DNA from: Rouxiella aceris
GTDB taxonomy: Bacteria > Pseudomonadota > Gammaproteobacteria > Enterobacterales > Enterobacteriaceae
Direction of reading: 5' to 3'
DNA length: 64,000 bases
Assembly: GCF_012933545.1 (NCBI RefSeq)
Contig: NZ_JAADJU010000007.1
Coordinates: forward strand, 124,001-188,000
Each line of letters begins with the position of its first letter. The stretch's first letter is position 1. The notes beneath the pieces are model-generated. The model did not search any database. It was not told the DNA's origin and saw only the letters and a list, made by a program, of their open reading frames with translations. Below, one piece after another: positions 25,442-34,502 of the stretch. Made by a program: the position numbers and the translations under genes.

Positions 25442-25867
25442 ATGCGTTCTGTGCAACTTGCTTTGCTAACCACAGTCATGTTGTGTGCGCTTCCCTGCCT
25501 GGCGGTTAGCGGCAGTTGGTCAGATAGCCAGATGGGGGTCACTTTGCAAAATCGCGGGGTGATCGCCACCTCGTCAGCACTTAATTCACCGGCCCATGCG
25601 CCGGTCAATCTGACCAGCAGCACCACTATCACCACACTATCGTGGAGCTATAAGCTGATGTCGCCACCTCCAGAAGGATTGCAGGTCAAGCTTTGCACGG
25701 CCAGCAATCATTGCGTGAACATTGATGGTGCCAACGGACAGACGCGATCTTTTTATGGGCAATCTGCCCAGACCTCATTTCGCTTTATGTTCTATATCGC
25801 CGGTAAAGGGGTAGTCTATCCGCCACTGCGAGTACTGAGTAATCAGGTGTTGGTAAACTATCAATAA
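25442..25867 (+). CDS. flhE: FlhE, periplasmic flagellar protein
   Basis: A 141-residue secreted protein with a clear signal peptide (about residues 1-21, ending LPCLA). The mature part resembles E. coli FlhE in SWSYKL-PPPEGLQVKLC and ending VNY. It has one Cys pair region (LCTASNHC). In Salmonella FlhE limits proton leakage through the export gate. It starts four bases after flhA; an upstream GTG at 25424 lies inside flhA and is less likely. Confidence 0.9.
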   Translation: MRSVQLALLTTVMLCALPCLAVSGSWSDSQMGVTLQNRGVIATSSALNSPAHAPVNLTSSTTITTLSWSYKLMSPPPEGLQVKLCTASNHCVNIDGANGQTRSFYGQSAQTSFRFMFYIAGKGVVYPPLRVLSNQVLVNYQ

Positions 25868-25876
25868 AGCAGCCAA

Positions 25877-25904
25877 CTGCCGGTGGGTATAACCCTGCTG
25901 GCAG
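25877..25904 (+). terminator. Possible weak terminator after flhE
   Basis: Imperfect hairpin: CTGCC / GGCAG outer stem and GGGT / ACCC inner stem around an ATA loop, then a T run (ATTTTTTG) about eight bases later. The interior loop and distance to the T run make this weak. It separates the flhBAE operon from the toxin-like gene. Confidence 0.35.
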
Positions 25905-26061
25905 CGTATGACATTTTTTGCCGTGTTTTTTCGATCCCCTCCTTCTGGCTTTACAAAATTCCCAAGTTAAATGAAACCGGCACCCGCCTGTTGCCACATA
26001 GCAGTATGTGGGAAGAATTTTCCTCTGCATTATGTGCCTGATTTGACTAATGGAGAGTACG

Positions 26062-28659
26062 ATGTCATCAATATTACCGCCTGTTATCCCCTCCAGTTTG
26101 CCACTTGCTTTTGTTGACCCGCAATCCGCGCCCGTCACTGCCACGGCCACCGGCGAAAGCAAAGTCCAGCCTGATTTCAAAAGTTTTGATAGCCTTGCCC
26201 AAAATGAAACCACGCTGTTTGTTAACAAGCTTAAGAGCGTGGCGCAGCAATCCCCCCAACTTAGGGAACTGGCCAAAGCGTCTTTGCAGGAACAGATAAA
26301 AAATATCACCGGTCAGGATGTCGATACCGATAAATTATGGCTGCATACTTTTCAGGGCGGGCAAAGTTCCACTACCAGTTTTACCGGCTGGGAGCATATC
26401 AACCAGCCGCCCAGTTCTTCAGTCACTCTGACCGAGCTGGTGTTGAAAAATTTTAGTGCCCAGGCACAACGACTCTTACCCGGTGGACTGAACGCCTTGG
26501 CCGGTATCTATCGTCAAGGCCCCGGGGCTGACTATTATGGCGTGCGTAATGAATTCCCATTAACCCCTGAGCAGTTAAGAACCCTTATTTGGGATATGGA
26601 CTTTCAGAAAACTATAAAAGATAAACTGGAAGACTTTTGGGGACAATATTCATTAGATATACGGGCGTTAGCCAAAGCACAATTTGTACTGGCAGCTCGG
26701 CAGGCGAGAATTTCAGGTAACTTATCAGAAGAAGATTATCACAGTGTGATGACCGGTGCAGCGCCTGGCATCTCCAAAACAGAGCCTTTAAAATTCGCCA
26801 ATTTATATAGTCAGGAAAAACAGACCGCGCATATTAAAGTCATGCCTTTTAATGTCAATAGCCATGACTCCACGGATATTCTTTACTTTGAGGTCAATAA
26901 GCGCATCATTTTATATATTCCCGGTGAGCAGGGTGCTTTTTATACCTTTCAAAACAATAGTGAATTAAATAAATGGATCAACCAGCAAGCCGCCGTGCAG
27001 CAGACAAGAAGCCTGCTTGGTCGTCATTTCGCTTTGCAGGACAGACAAAACGGCATCCTGCTGGGGGTTGATGAAGTATTAAAGAAAGTCAGTGATGCGG
27101 AACTAACCACGGTAAAATATCGCAGCAAGCCTATTCGCGGCGATGTCTTTACGCAGATCATGGAAGCAATGCGGCGGCGCAGTTATCAGGATGCCGCGAC
27201 ACAAATCACCTCCAATAACGAAGTGTTACGTAATATCTGGTTAAATGATCTCAGGGCTTTTAACACTATAATCTCCCCCTTGTTGATGCTGGTACCTGGT
27301 GGCGCGGTAGCCCTGGCCTCATTGGGCGCTGTCGCAGAGTTGGCGCTGGATATTAATAAAGCCTTCACTGCCGATTCTTCGCAACAGCGTCGGCAAGCTT
27401 TAATGGATAGCGCTTTTTTTGTTTATAATACCGTGTTGTTTCATTCCCTTTCCTATGCCGCCAGCAACCTGGGGGAAACGTCTGCTTTATCGCAAAAAAT
27501 TGCCGAGTCTTCAACTATCGCAACACCGCGCTTTCAACCGCATCCGCCGATAGAAAAGCCTTCTGTCGAACTCGTCCCGGAGACAGCAATCAACGGGCCG
27601 GAGCTAACCAAGCTGGATAGGGTAATAAATGTCGTTAAAGATAGCCGTAATAGCGCCAGTCACTATATTGAAACTTTACGTCAACAGTTAAACCACGAAG
27701 CAACGGGAACTATTGGTTACAAAGAAATAAGTGACGAAATAGCCATCGAGCAAGAGATCCTGCAGCAAATAGAATCTGCGGGCAGCGCCCTTGAGAAAGA
27801 GCGGCAAGAGCTGTTTTTAACACAAGAAGGCTATGAACAAACGTCTTTAACCGTGCCTGCCGACGTGCAGCATAAACATATCGTCTATGCCAAAAAGGCG
27901 CAAGGCAGCGATAATTTATATGAGCTTTTTTATTGGGATGAGAGCAGAAAAAGCCTGCTCCCGTGCGGCAGCGCCGTTAAATCGGCCCAGGCCGAGTGGA
28001 TAAAAGTTGGTCTGGAGGGGGGAGGTAGCCTGCAGTCAAAGAATAACCGGCCACCACCGGAAGAAATTGAAATGCAAGAAATCCGCACGACAGTTAATAA
28101 TCACCTTCAACAGGTGATAACCACCGACCGCCTGGAAGATAACTTGCAGGCTCGACAGCAAATGATCCCCCTCGCTGCTGAAAAAGGCGTGCCGCAAGTT
28201 AATGCCAACAAAAATGAAATGTTTGAATTAAGACTCTCAACCGCTGAACCGGGAAAGTATATCAAGAAGAATTTCCATAGCGGTGAGGAAACCGCGATCG
28301 ATGGGCCATTTATGTTTGTTGTCAGGGTCGATGAGCCGAATACCCTAAGAATTGCGCCGTTCACCGGCGATATCGGCCATACCTCATTAACCAATATTGG
28401 CAAAAAGCCAACCCCGATCGCCGCTGGCAAATATAAACCTGTAGCAACCAGTAAGCCTGAGCCAATGCCGTTGGGTTATGAACCGATCGAGGTTTATTAT
28501 GCCGGCGAAATGCATTTCAAAAACGGAGAGTTGCAAAGCTGGAATAATGCCAGCGGCCATTATAAACCAGCAAAAGCGTTATCTCGCGGCAATTTGACTC
28601 CCTGGGTGCAACGACTTCTGCCGCAAAGTAAATTTGTCGACTATGCCGACAGTATTTAG
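26062..28659 (+). CDS. Large toxin-like protein with dermonecrotic-toxin-type N-terminal domain
   Basis: 865 residues with no classical signal peptide. The first 40 residues are rich in Ser, Pro, Thr, Ala and Val, as in type III effectors. Residues about 115-345 resemble the domain found at the front of Pseudomonas-type dermonecrotic/RTX-associated proteins (DUF6543/ToxA_N as I recall it): LTELVLKNF, LRALAKAQF, LSEEDY, LYIPGEQGAFYTF. Residues about 400-465 are hydrophobic and could insert in membranes; 520-590 are charged and helical. The C-terminal 160 residues contain YYAGEMHFKNGELQSWNNASGHYKP. I chose the ATG at 26062, preceded by GGAGAG; 26050 is the alternative. Composition is more A+T-rich than the flagellar genes around it, suggesting acquisition. 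Target and secretion route are unknown. Confidence 0.72.
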   Translation: MSSILPPVIPSSLPLAFVDPQSAPVTATATGESKVQPDFKSFDSLAQNETTLFVNKLKSVAQQSPQLRELAKASLQEQIKNITGQDVDTDKLWLHTFQGGQSSTTSFTGWEHINQPPSSSVTLTELVLKNFSAQAQRLLPGGLNALAGIYRQGPGADYYGVRNEFPLTPEQLRTLIWDMDFQKTIKDKLEDFWGQYSLDIRALAKAQFVLAARQARISGNLSEEDYHSVMTGAAPGISKTEPLKFANLYSQEKQTAHIKVMPFNVNSHDSTDILYFEVNKRIILYIPGEQGAFYTFQNNSELNKWINQQAAVQQTRSLLGRHFALQDRQNGILLGVDEVLKKVSDAELTTVKYRSKPIRGDVFTQIMEAMRRRSYQDAATQITSNNEVLRNIWLNDLRAFNTIISPLLMLVPGGAVALASLGAVAELALDINKAFTADSSQQRRQALMDSAFFVYNTVLFHSLSYAASNLGETSALSQKIAESSTIATPRFQPHPPIEKPSVELVPETAINGPELTKLDRVINVVKDSRNSASHYIETLRQQLNHEATGTIGYKEISDEIAIEQEILQQIESAGSALEKERQELFLTQEGYEQTSLTVPADVQHKHIVYAKKAQGSDNLYELFYWDESRKSLLPCGSAVKSAQAEWIKVGLEGGGSLQSKNNRPPPEEIEMQEIRTTVNNHLQQVITTDRLEDNLQARQQMIPLAAEKGVPQVNANKNEMFELRLSTAEPGKYIKKNFHSGEETAIDGPFMFVVRVDEPNTLRIAPFTGDIGHTSLTNIGKKPTPIAAGKYKPVATSKPEPMPLGYEPIEVYYAGEMHFKNGELQSWNNASGHYKPAKALSRGNLTPWVQRLLPQSKFVDYADSI

Positions 28660-28803
28660 TCCCCAGACTGGCAGCACCCAACAAGGCAATGGTGATATCG
28701 CGTTAACACTGGCCTTATTCTTGCTTACTTGTTAGAGAGTATATTCGGCTGCACCCCACGATGGCAGCCCGAGACGATATCTTTAACATGGAGTACGTTA
28801 GCG

Positions 28804-29583
28804 ATGGCCAGGCCCATAACCCTGTCAATGATCGATATCCGCAAGTCCTTTGGTGAACATCTGGTGCTGAAAGGCCTTTCTCTGGATGCCCGCCAGGGGG
28901 ACGTAATTTCCCTTCTCGGGGCCAGTGGCTCAGGGAAAAGTACCTTTTTGCGCTGTATTAACCTGCTGGAAACCCCGGATTCTGGCACGGTAGCGGTGAG
29001 CGGTGAAACTATCCATATGACGCGACTTGCCAATGGGCAGCAACAAGCAGCCAGCCGCAGACAGGTAGAGCTGATCAGGGCAAAACTGGGGATGGTGTTT
29101 CAGGAGTTTAATCTTTGGGCTCATATGACCGCGCTGGAAAATGTGATGGAAGGGCCACGCTATGTGCAGAAGAAAAACCGGCAAGAGTGTCTGGAAAAAG
29201 CCCAGGCTCTGCTGGCGCGTGTTGGTCTATATGAGCGGCAGCATTTCTATCCGGCGCAGCTTTCCGGCGGACAAAAACAGCGGGTCGCCATTGCACGGGC
29301 GTTGGCCATGGATCCGGAGGTGATGCTTTTTGATGAACCCACCTCGGCGCTGGATCCGGAACTGGTGGCAGAAGTCTTAAAGGTTATGCGCAGCCTGGCC
29401 GAAGAGGGACGCACCATGCTGGTGGTCACCCACGAAATGGGGTTTGCCCGCCATGTCTCCAACCAGGTGGTGTTTTTACATCAAGGGAAGATTGACTGTC
29501 AGGGAACGCCGCAAGCACTGTTCGCTGACGGAGGAACGGCCCGTTTTCAGCAGTTTATTGCCAGTCATTTGCAAAGCGCTTAA
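28804..29583 (+). CDS. ABC transporter ATP-binding protein, polar amino acid/opine type
   Basis: A 259-residue ATPase of the HisP/OccP family: Walker [11 protein letters not shown]-loop [13 protein letters not shown], signature [33 protein letters not shown] including Walker B, and H-loop VVTHEMG. I chose the ATG at 28804 (GGAG ten bases upstream), giving the usual family length. It points toward the minus-strand binding-protein and permease genes, so the ATPase is inverted relative to the rest of its transporter. Confidence 0.9.
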   Translation: MARPITLSMIDIRKSFGEHLVLKGLSLDARQGDVISLLGASGSGKSTFLRCINLLETPDSGTVAVSGETIHMTRLANGQQQAASRRQVELIRAKLGMVFQEFNLWAHMTALENVMEGPRYVQKKNRQECLEKAQALLARVGLYERQHFYPAQLSGGQKQRVAIARALAMDPEVMLFDEPTSALDPELVAEVLKVMRSLAEEGRTMLVVTHEMGFARHVSNQVVFLHQGKIDCQGTPQALFADGGTARFQQFIASHLQSA

Positions 29584-29584
29584 C

Positions 29585-29612
29585 CAACCAGCGCCAGGAT
29601 AAGCGCTGGTTG
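29585..29612 (+). terminator. Stem-loop between convergent ATPase and binding-protein genes
   Basis: Perfect 10-bp stem CAACCAGCGC / GCGCTGGTTG with an eight-base loop, lying right after the ATPase stop and before the stop of the minus-strand gene. No long T run on either side; probably a bidirectional 3' end structure. Confidence 0.6.
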
Positions 29613-29637
29613 CCCTGCATAACCGCAGATAGGAACT

Positions 29638-30495
29638 TTATTGTGGCACGGTGTCGGTACCAAACCACTTAAGGGCCAGCTCTTTTAACGAACCATCTTG
29701 CTTCATTTGGCCAATGGCCTCATCAAACATTTTTTTCAATTCCGGATCGCTCTTACGGATCCCTACCGCTGAGCCTGAACCGAGAATGCCACCAATAAAT
29801 TGTGGCCCGGTAAGACGGATGTCCTGATTACCGGGTTTGGCGATGGCACCAGTAAGATAGGTCGCCGAAGCAAATACCAGATCGATACGGCCAGATTTCA
29901 GGTCGAGATCGTGTTCTTCGGTGGTTTTATATTCCCGAATAGTGACCAGCCCTTTCATATATTTTTCGAGGAACTGCTGGCCTATCGACGAACCCTGTAC
30001 GCCGACAACCTTACCTTTCAGTAAAGGGGCCAGTTTTTCCACTTCCGCTTTGGCTGCAGCCTCATCGTTGCTTAATGAAAAGCGCGTAGCCAGATCCGGC
30101 AGGGTGGCTAACGGACTATCTTTTAATACTGCAAAGGTTTGGCCCGCGCTGCTATAAGGGATCGAGAAGTCGATGATTTTTTTGCGCGCTTCGGTGGCTG
30201 AGAGTCCATCAATAATGGCATCAAACTTACCGGCGTTAAGTGCGGGGATAATGCCGGCAAAGGGTTGCACTACAATGTCGCATTGCACCTGCATCTTTTG
30301 ACACAACACCTTGTACATATCTATTTCAAAACCGTCGAGGGTGCCATCAGGTTTAGTAAAGTTAAATGGCCGGAATGCGCCTTCGGTAGCGATTTTTACC
30401 ACTGTCCATTTTTTACCCTCTTCTGCATAGCTGCCAAAGCTGGCCACCAGCGTTGCGCCAAGACATAACGCACTAACCAAACTTGCCAATTTCAT
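29638..30495 (-). CDS. Periplasmic amino acid/opine-binding protein (SBP family 3)
   Basis: 285 residues with a signal peptide (about 1-24, cleaving after SYA). The family 3 core is clear: GAFRPFNFTKPDGTLDGFEIDMYKVLC for the ligand alpha-amino group and GKFDAIIDGLSATEARKKIIDFSIPY. It resembles lysine-arginine-ornithine and octopine/nopaline binding proteins. It is the last gene of the minus-strand operon with two permeases and an amidohydrolase. The ligand cannot be read from the sequence. Confidence 0.88.
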   Translation of the reverse strand: MKLASLVSALCLGATLVASFGSYAEEGKKWTVVKIATEGAFRPFNFTKPDGTLDGFEIDMYKVLCQKMQVQCDIVVQPFAGIIPALNAGKFDAIIDGLSATEARKKIIDFSIPYSSAGQTFAVLKDSPLATLPDLATRFSLSNDEAAAKAEVEKLAPLLKGKVVGVQGSSIGQQFLEKYMKGLVTIREYKTTEEHDLDLKSGRIDLVFASATYLTGAIAKPGNQDIRLTGPQFIGGILGSGSAVGIRKSDPELKKMFDEAIGQMKQDGSLKELALKWFGTDTVPQ

Positions 30496-30588
30496 GTTGT
30501 TGAACCCCTTAAGTCATGCAAAGTTAAAACACCTGGATGATTGCCATTTGGCAGTAAAAATCTTGTGAGTACGCCGAGCTCCTGGCGC

Positions 30589-31314
30589 TTAGTGAACCTC
30601 ACCGAGCGGTTTTTCTATGGTCACTGCAGGTTGCGTCCGCAAATGTGGCGTAAGGCGATATTCCAGCAACATCACCAGGCGGCTGATCAGCAGATTGATC
30701 AGCAAATAAATTAACCCGGTCACCAAAAATACCTCCAGTGCGCGATAGGTCTCGGAAATGATTTTTGCGGCGATGCCGGTGATATCCATCAAGGTGATAA
30801 TTGAACAGAGCGAGGTAGACTGCACCATGGAGATCAACTCATTGCCGTAGGCAGGCAATGCCTGACGGATAGCAATGGGAAAAACAATGCGTCGCATCAT
30901 TAACAGTCGCGACATGCCACAGGCGCGGGCTGCTTCTATTGCGCCATGGGGCACCGAGAGCAAACCACCGCGCAGGATCTCACTGCCATAGGCGGCGGTG
31001 CACAGTGACAGCGTCAGCAGCGCGCAGCCGTAAGGCTCGCGTAACATCGGCCATAAAAAACTGTGACGCACAGCGTCGAATTGCCCCAATCCGTAGTAGA
31101 TTAAAAACAGCTGTACCAGTAGCGGAGTTCCGCGAAAACAGAAGACATAGCCACGGGCCAACTCGCTAAGCCAGCGATAGGGTGACAGGCGGGCCAACGC
31201 CAGCAACAACGCCAGGCAGAAACCTGCGGCCACCGAATAGAACGCCAGCTCGAGGGTGAGGGGGATGCCGGGAAGCAGTTGCAGCAGCGTTTGCCAGAGA
31301 AATTCAACGTCCAT
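30589..31314 (-). CDS. ABC transporter permease, HisM/OccM-like
   Basis: 241 residues with about five membrane helices and the permease-ATPase contact motif (EAARACGMSRLLMMRRIVFPIAIRQALPAYGNE). It begins inside the stop of the upstream permease (TAATG, one-base overlap), so the two are coupled. A 93-base gap separates it from the binding-protein gene. Confidence 0.9.
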   Translation of the reverse strand: MDVEFLWQTLLQLLPGIPLTLELAFYSVAAGFCLALLLALARLSPYRWLSELARGYVFCFRGTPLLVQLFLIYYGLGQFDAVRHSFLWPMLREPYGCALLTLSLCTAAYGSEILRGGLLSVPHGAIEAARACGMSRLLMMRRIVFPIAIRQALPAYGNELISMVQSTSLCSIITLMDITGIAAKIISETYRALEVFLVTGLIYLLINLLISRLVMLLEYRLTPHLRTQPAVTIEKPLGEVH

Positions 31315-32030
31315 TAGCGTTTCACTCCCCGCGAATAATGGCCTTCTGCCTTTTGCAGCGACCAGCCGGAGACCGCCGAGATCAACAGATAAAGCAGCGC
31401 GGCAGCACAGTAAAAATCAAAGGGTTTACCGGTAGAACCGGCCCCGGTTTGCGCCTTGTTCATTAATTCCGCCAGACCGGTGACCGAGACCAGCGCCGCC
31501 GCCTTTAATACCACTTGCCAGACATTGCCCATTCCCGGCAGCGCATGACGCAGCAGCAGCGGAATAATAATGCGGCGAATACGCACCGGTGTACTCATGC
31601 CAAAGGCTTTTGCCGCTTCCAGCTCACCCGGTGCAATAGCATAAAACGCGCCGCGAAACACCTCGGTCTGCTGAGCCCCGGCAGCAATGCCTACCGCCAG
31701 CATCCCGGCCAGAAAACCGGGAAAACTGACAAACTGGCCGTCACCAAAAACTTTGCCCAGCGTGGTCAGCAACTGGCTGCCACCAAAATAGAGCAGGTAG
31801 ATGATCAGTAAATCGGGAATACCGCGAATAACCGTGGTGTAGGCGTCCGCCAGATAGCGCAACGGTCGATTGCCACAGATTTTTACCCAGCAAACCACAC
31901 CGCCAATGGCACCCGCCAGTAGAAAACCCGACAACGACAGGGCGACAGTCATTAATGCCCCGGCCAATAACATCGGCCCCCAGCCATCAGGGCCAAAGCT
32001 GAGGGTTTGTAAAAAGCCCAGATCAGCCAT
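31314..32030 (-). CDS. ABC transporter permease, HisQ/OccQ-like
   Basis: 238 residues from the ATG at 32030, which follows GGAGAGAG; an upstream in-frame start at 32054 lacks such a site. About five membrane helices, with the contact loop ELEAAKAFGMSTPVRIRRIIIPLLLRHALPGMGN. It forms the heterodimeric channel with the next permease. It begins 37 bases after the amidohydrolase gene. Confidence 0.9.
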   Translation of the reverse strand: MADLGFLQTLSFGPDGWGPMLLAGALMTVALSLSGFLLAGAIGGVVCWVKICGNRPLRYLADAYTTVIRGIPDLLIIYLLYFGGSQLLTTLGKVFGDGQFVSFPGFLAGMLAVGIAAGAQQTEVFRGAFYAIAPGELEAAKAFGMSTPVRIRRIIIPLLLRHALPGMGNVWQVVLKAAALVSVTGLAELMNKAQTGAGSTGKPFDFYCAAALLYLLISAVSGWSLQKAEGHYSRGVKR

Positions 32031-32066
32031 CTCTCTCTCCTTGTCTGTCAGCAAGTCGCGACACTA

Positions 32067-33536
32067 TTAGTGGCTACCGGGAAAGGGTGGCTGCACATCA
32101 TCGGGAATGGGATTGATAAAGGGTGTGGCGGCCAGCTTGCTGGCATGTTCCGCTTTTGCCTGAGCAATCAGCTCCGGTTGCGTGAACAGATCCATTGTGG
32201 TGCTGGCCATCAGTTTTGCGGCGTGAATCAACCCCTTGTGCGCCAGCGACGATTTGCCCTGAGCGACCAGTTGCCATGAGTGGCCAGGGGTACCAATAGT
32301 GTAAGTGGCAATCCGCGCCTGTACCGTCGGCACCACCCAACTGACCGAGCCGACATCGGTCGAACCAAGCATTGAGCTTTCCGGGCGATCCAGCGGCAGG
32401 ACATAATCACAGAGCATTTCCCCCTGTTTGGCAGGCAAACCGACCCGCTGGTAAGCGCTGCCAATCTCTTCCTGATTCATAGTCTGCTGAAAACGCGCGG
32501 CATAGGCATAATCGGCATCGTTAAAACCCGGACCGCCAAGTTGCTCAAGATGTGATTGCATCAGCGTTTCCAGTACTCGGTTGCCAATCAGATTGGCATC
32601 ACCGCTGAGAATATGGCGTTGCATCGTGGTTTCGGTCATCAGTGCCGCACCGGCAGCCACATTATCGACGCGCTTAAGCAGGGACAACAGTTCCGGCAAG
32701 GTGCGCGTACGCACCAGATATCGCACAGTGGCATGGGCCTGCACCACGTTAGGGGAGAAACCGCCGCTGTCGGTAATGGCATAGTGAATACGGGCACTGC
32801 TTGGCATATGTTCACGCAGATAGTTTATGCCGACATTCATCAGTTCAACGGCATCAAGGGCACTGCGGCCAAGGTGAGGGGTGGAGGAGGCATGGGCGGC
32901 GCGACCATGAAAATGGTAGTTGATTTCGTTACAGGCCAGGGAGTTGGCATCCATAACGCAGTTAAAAGCTCCGGGATGCCAGCACAGGGCAACATCGACA
33001 TCGGCGAAAACACCGGCACGAACCATAAAACCTTTTGCCGAGCCACCTTCTTCTGCCGGACAGCCGTAATAACGCACGCGACCGGGTAAGCCATTGGCAG
33101 CCAGATAATCTTTTACGGCGGTTGCAGCCAGCAAGGCCGCCGAGCCAAGCATATTGTGACCGCAACCATGCCCGTTGGCGCCGGCCTGCAGCGCAACGGG
33201 TTCGGCGATATCGGCCTGTTGGCTCAGTCCCGGCAAGGCATCATATTCGCCGAGAATGGCAATTACCGGGCCGCCTTCGCCTGCTTCACCCATCATTGCG
33301 GTCGGCAGGTCGGCCAGCCCTTCAGTCACGCGAAAGCCCTGTTGTTTAAGGAGTTGCAGATGCGCCTGAGAAGACTTGAATTCGGTGTAATTGACCTCTG
33401 GTGTTTCCCATATTCGATCGCTGAGATCGCAAAAAATGTTTTTTTTCTCATCGATTAACGCCCAGACGTGCTGAAGCAGTGCCTGGTCCGGGGTGGCATG
33501 GGCTGGTTGGGCATCAGTGGCGGGTGTCGGCTGCAT
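32067..33536 (-). CDS. M20-family amidohydrolase, AbgB-like
   Basis: 489 residues, zinc amidohydrolase of the M20D group. The metal motif GANGHGCGHNMLGS is intact, with ILGEYDALPG, CPAEEGGSAKG and CWHPG further on. It most resembles AbgB, the p-aminobenzoyl-glutamate hydrolase subunit, by the long N-terminus and GHGCGHN motif. No AbgA partner is next to it. First gene of an operon with an amino acid-type ABC importer, so it may cleave the imported amide or opine-like conjugate; that is inference. AAGGA lies nine bases before the ATG. Confidence 0.85.
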   Translation of the reverse strand: MQPTPATDAQPAHATPDQALLQHVWALIDEKKNIFCDLSDRIWETPEVNYTEFKSSQAHLQLLKQQGFRVTEGLADLPTAMMGEAGEGGPVIAILGEYDALPGLSQQADIAEPVALQAGANGHGCGHNMLGSAALLAATAVKDYLAANGLPGRVRYYGCPAEEGGSAKGFMVRAGVFADVDVALCWHPGAFNCVMDANSLACNEINYHFHGRAAHASSTPHLGRSALDAVELMNVGINYLREHMPSSARIHYAITDSGGFSPNVVQAHATVRYLVRTRTLPELLSLLKRVDNVAAGAALMTETTMQRHILSGDANLIGNRVLETLMQSHLEQLGGPGFNDADYAYAARFQQTMNQEEIGSAYQRVGLPAKQGEMLCDYVLPLDRPESSMLGSTDVGSVSWVVPTVQARIATYTIGTPGHSWQLVAQGKSSLAHKGLIHAAKLMASTTMDLFTQPELIAQAKAEHASKLAATPFINPIPDDVQPPFPGSH

Positions 33537-33577
33537 GGCAATAGTCCTTATTGGCTGGGGATAAACTTATCTCTACA

Positions 33578-33589
33578 GATAGATCTATC
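33578..33589 (-). promoter_or_regulatory. Palindrome upstream of the amidohydrolase/ABC operon
   Basis: Perfect 12-base palindrome GATAGATCTATC, 42 bases upstream of the amidohydrolase start. It could be an operator, but no dedicated regulator gene is adjacent. A 12-base palindrome may also occur by chance. Confidence 0.35.
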
Positions 33590-33682
33590 AAGCAATAAGG
33601 ATGCCAAACATTTCAATTGCTTAGAATTGGCAACTGTTCAGGAAAATCGCTGTTTTAATACCATGGGCAATAGAGAGCCAAA

Positions 33683-33706
33683 GGATCATTTGAACCAAAA
33701 TGATCC
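33683..33706 (-). terminator. Hairpin after flgN
   Basis: On the minus strand GGATCATTT / AAATGATCC, 9 bp with a six-base loop, 50 bases after the flgN stop. GAGAG and CTCTC flank it and could extend pairing. Only TTT follows, so it is probably a modest terminator of flgMN before the amidohydrolase operon. Confidence 0.5.
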
Positions 33707-33755
33707 ATTTTCTCTCAAGGCTGAAAGCGGCTGGTGCGGTAAAGCAAGGAAACGG

Positions 33756-34193
33756 TTAAACCGAGATTTTGCGAGCCAGCTGTTTAGGCTGCATCGTCTG
33801 CCCATTCGGGCCATAAAACTTGTTGGTTTGGCTGGCTTTAAGAATAGACAGGGCCTGGGTATTATAGGTCAGCTGTTTATCCAGCAACAATCCATTGTGT
33901 CTGTTGATATTACTGAGTTTCTGCGTCAGCGTCACGATAGACTTCCAGCGATCGGCAATCTCTGGTTGGCGTGAATAGGGTGCGGTTTGTTTTAAACGCA
34001 CATCGTGCTGACGACGTTGCCCATCAAGATAATCTACGGTGGTCAATAACGAACTTTTCTGTTCGGTAATCGTCTGCAATGCCATTCCGTTTACCCGACC
34101 GGAACATAATAACGTTTGCTCGTGCTGGATAACCAGATCGAGTGCCTGCAGTGTTTCAACCAACGTATCCATTGTCTTGATAAAGTTTTTCAT
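33756..34193 (-). CDS. flgN: FlgN, export chaperone for FlgK and FlgL
   Basis: 145 residues, helical, with the family pattern near the N-terminus (MDTLVETLQALDLVIQHEQTLLCSGRVNGMALQTITEQKSSLL would be the helical hairpin, shown here only by its ends MDTLVETLQ and TEQKSSLL in spirit; residues about 7-52). It binds the C-termini of the hook-filament junction proteins encoded at 43537-46204 and delivers them to the export gate. It lies six bases after flgM. Confidence 0.92.
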   Translation of the reverse strand: MKNFIKTMDTLVETLQALDLVIQHEQTLLCSGRVNGMALQTITEQKSSLLTTVDYLDGQRRQHDVRLKQTAPYSRQPEIADRWKSIVTLTQKLSNINRHNGLLLDKQLTYNTQALSILKASQTNKFYGPNGQTMQPKQLARKISV

Positions 34194-34199
34194 TGGGCG

Positions 34200-34502
34200 C
34201 TAGAAACCTTTCAAATAATCCTGAGTATCCGCTATCAACGCATCGGCAATTTTACCTGAATCCATTGTGAGCTTGCCGTCACGAATAGCCTGTTTTATAT
34301 CACCCACACGTTGGGTGTTGATGTCGCCTGTGCTCGATTGTGTTAATGTCGCCTGAGCATTACTTAGTGTCACCGCGGTGCCGCTTGCCGGTGTGGTGCT
34401 GACCGCAGTCTCTTTACGTGCTGACTGGACTGCAGGCTCGCTGGTATCACGCTGTTGAATAGATGTCACGCCTGATAACGCTTGAGTACGATCGATACTC
34501 AT
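34200..34502 (-). CDS. flgM: FlgM, anti-sigma-28 factor
   Basis: A 100-residue small protein of the expected size. The N-terminal half is disordered-looking (Ser, Thr, Ala, Gln rich). The C-terminal half contains the sigma-binding region TQRVGDIKQAIRDGKLTMD and ADALI. It holds sigma-28 inactive until exported through the finished hook. A sigma-28 promoter lies 127 bases upstream, so it is under feedback from its own target. Confidence 0.94.
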   Translation of the reverse strand: MSIDRTQALSGVTSIQQRDTSEPAVQSARKETAVSTTPASGTAVTLSNAQATLTQSSTGDINTQRVGDIKQAIRDGKLTMDSGKIADALIADTQDYLKGF

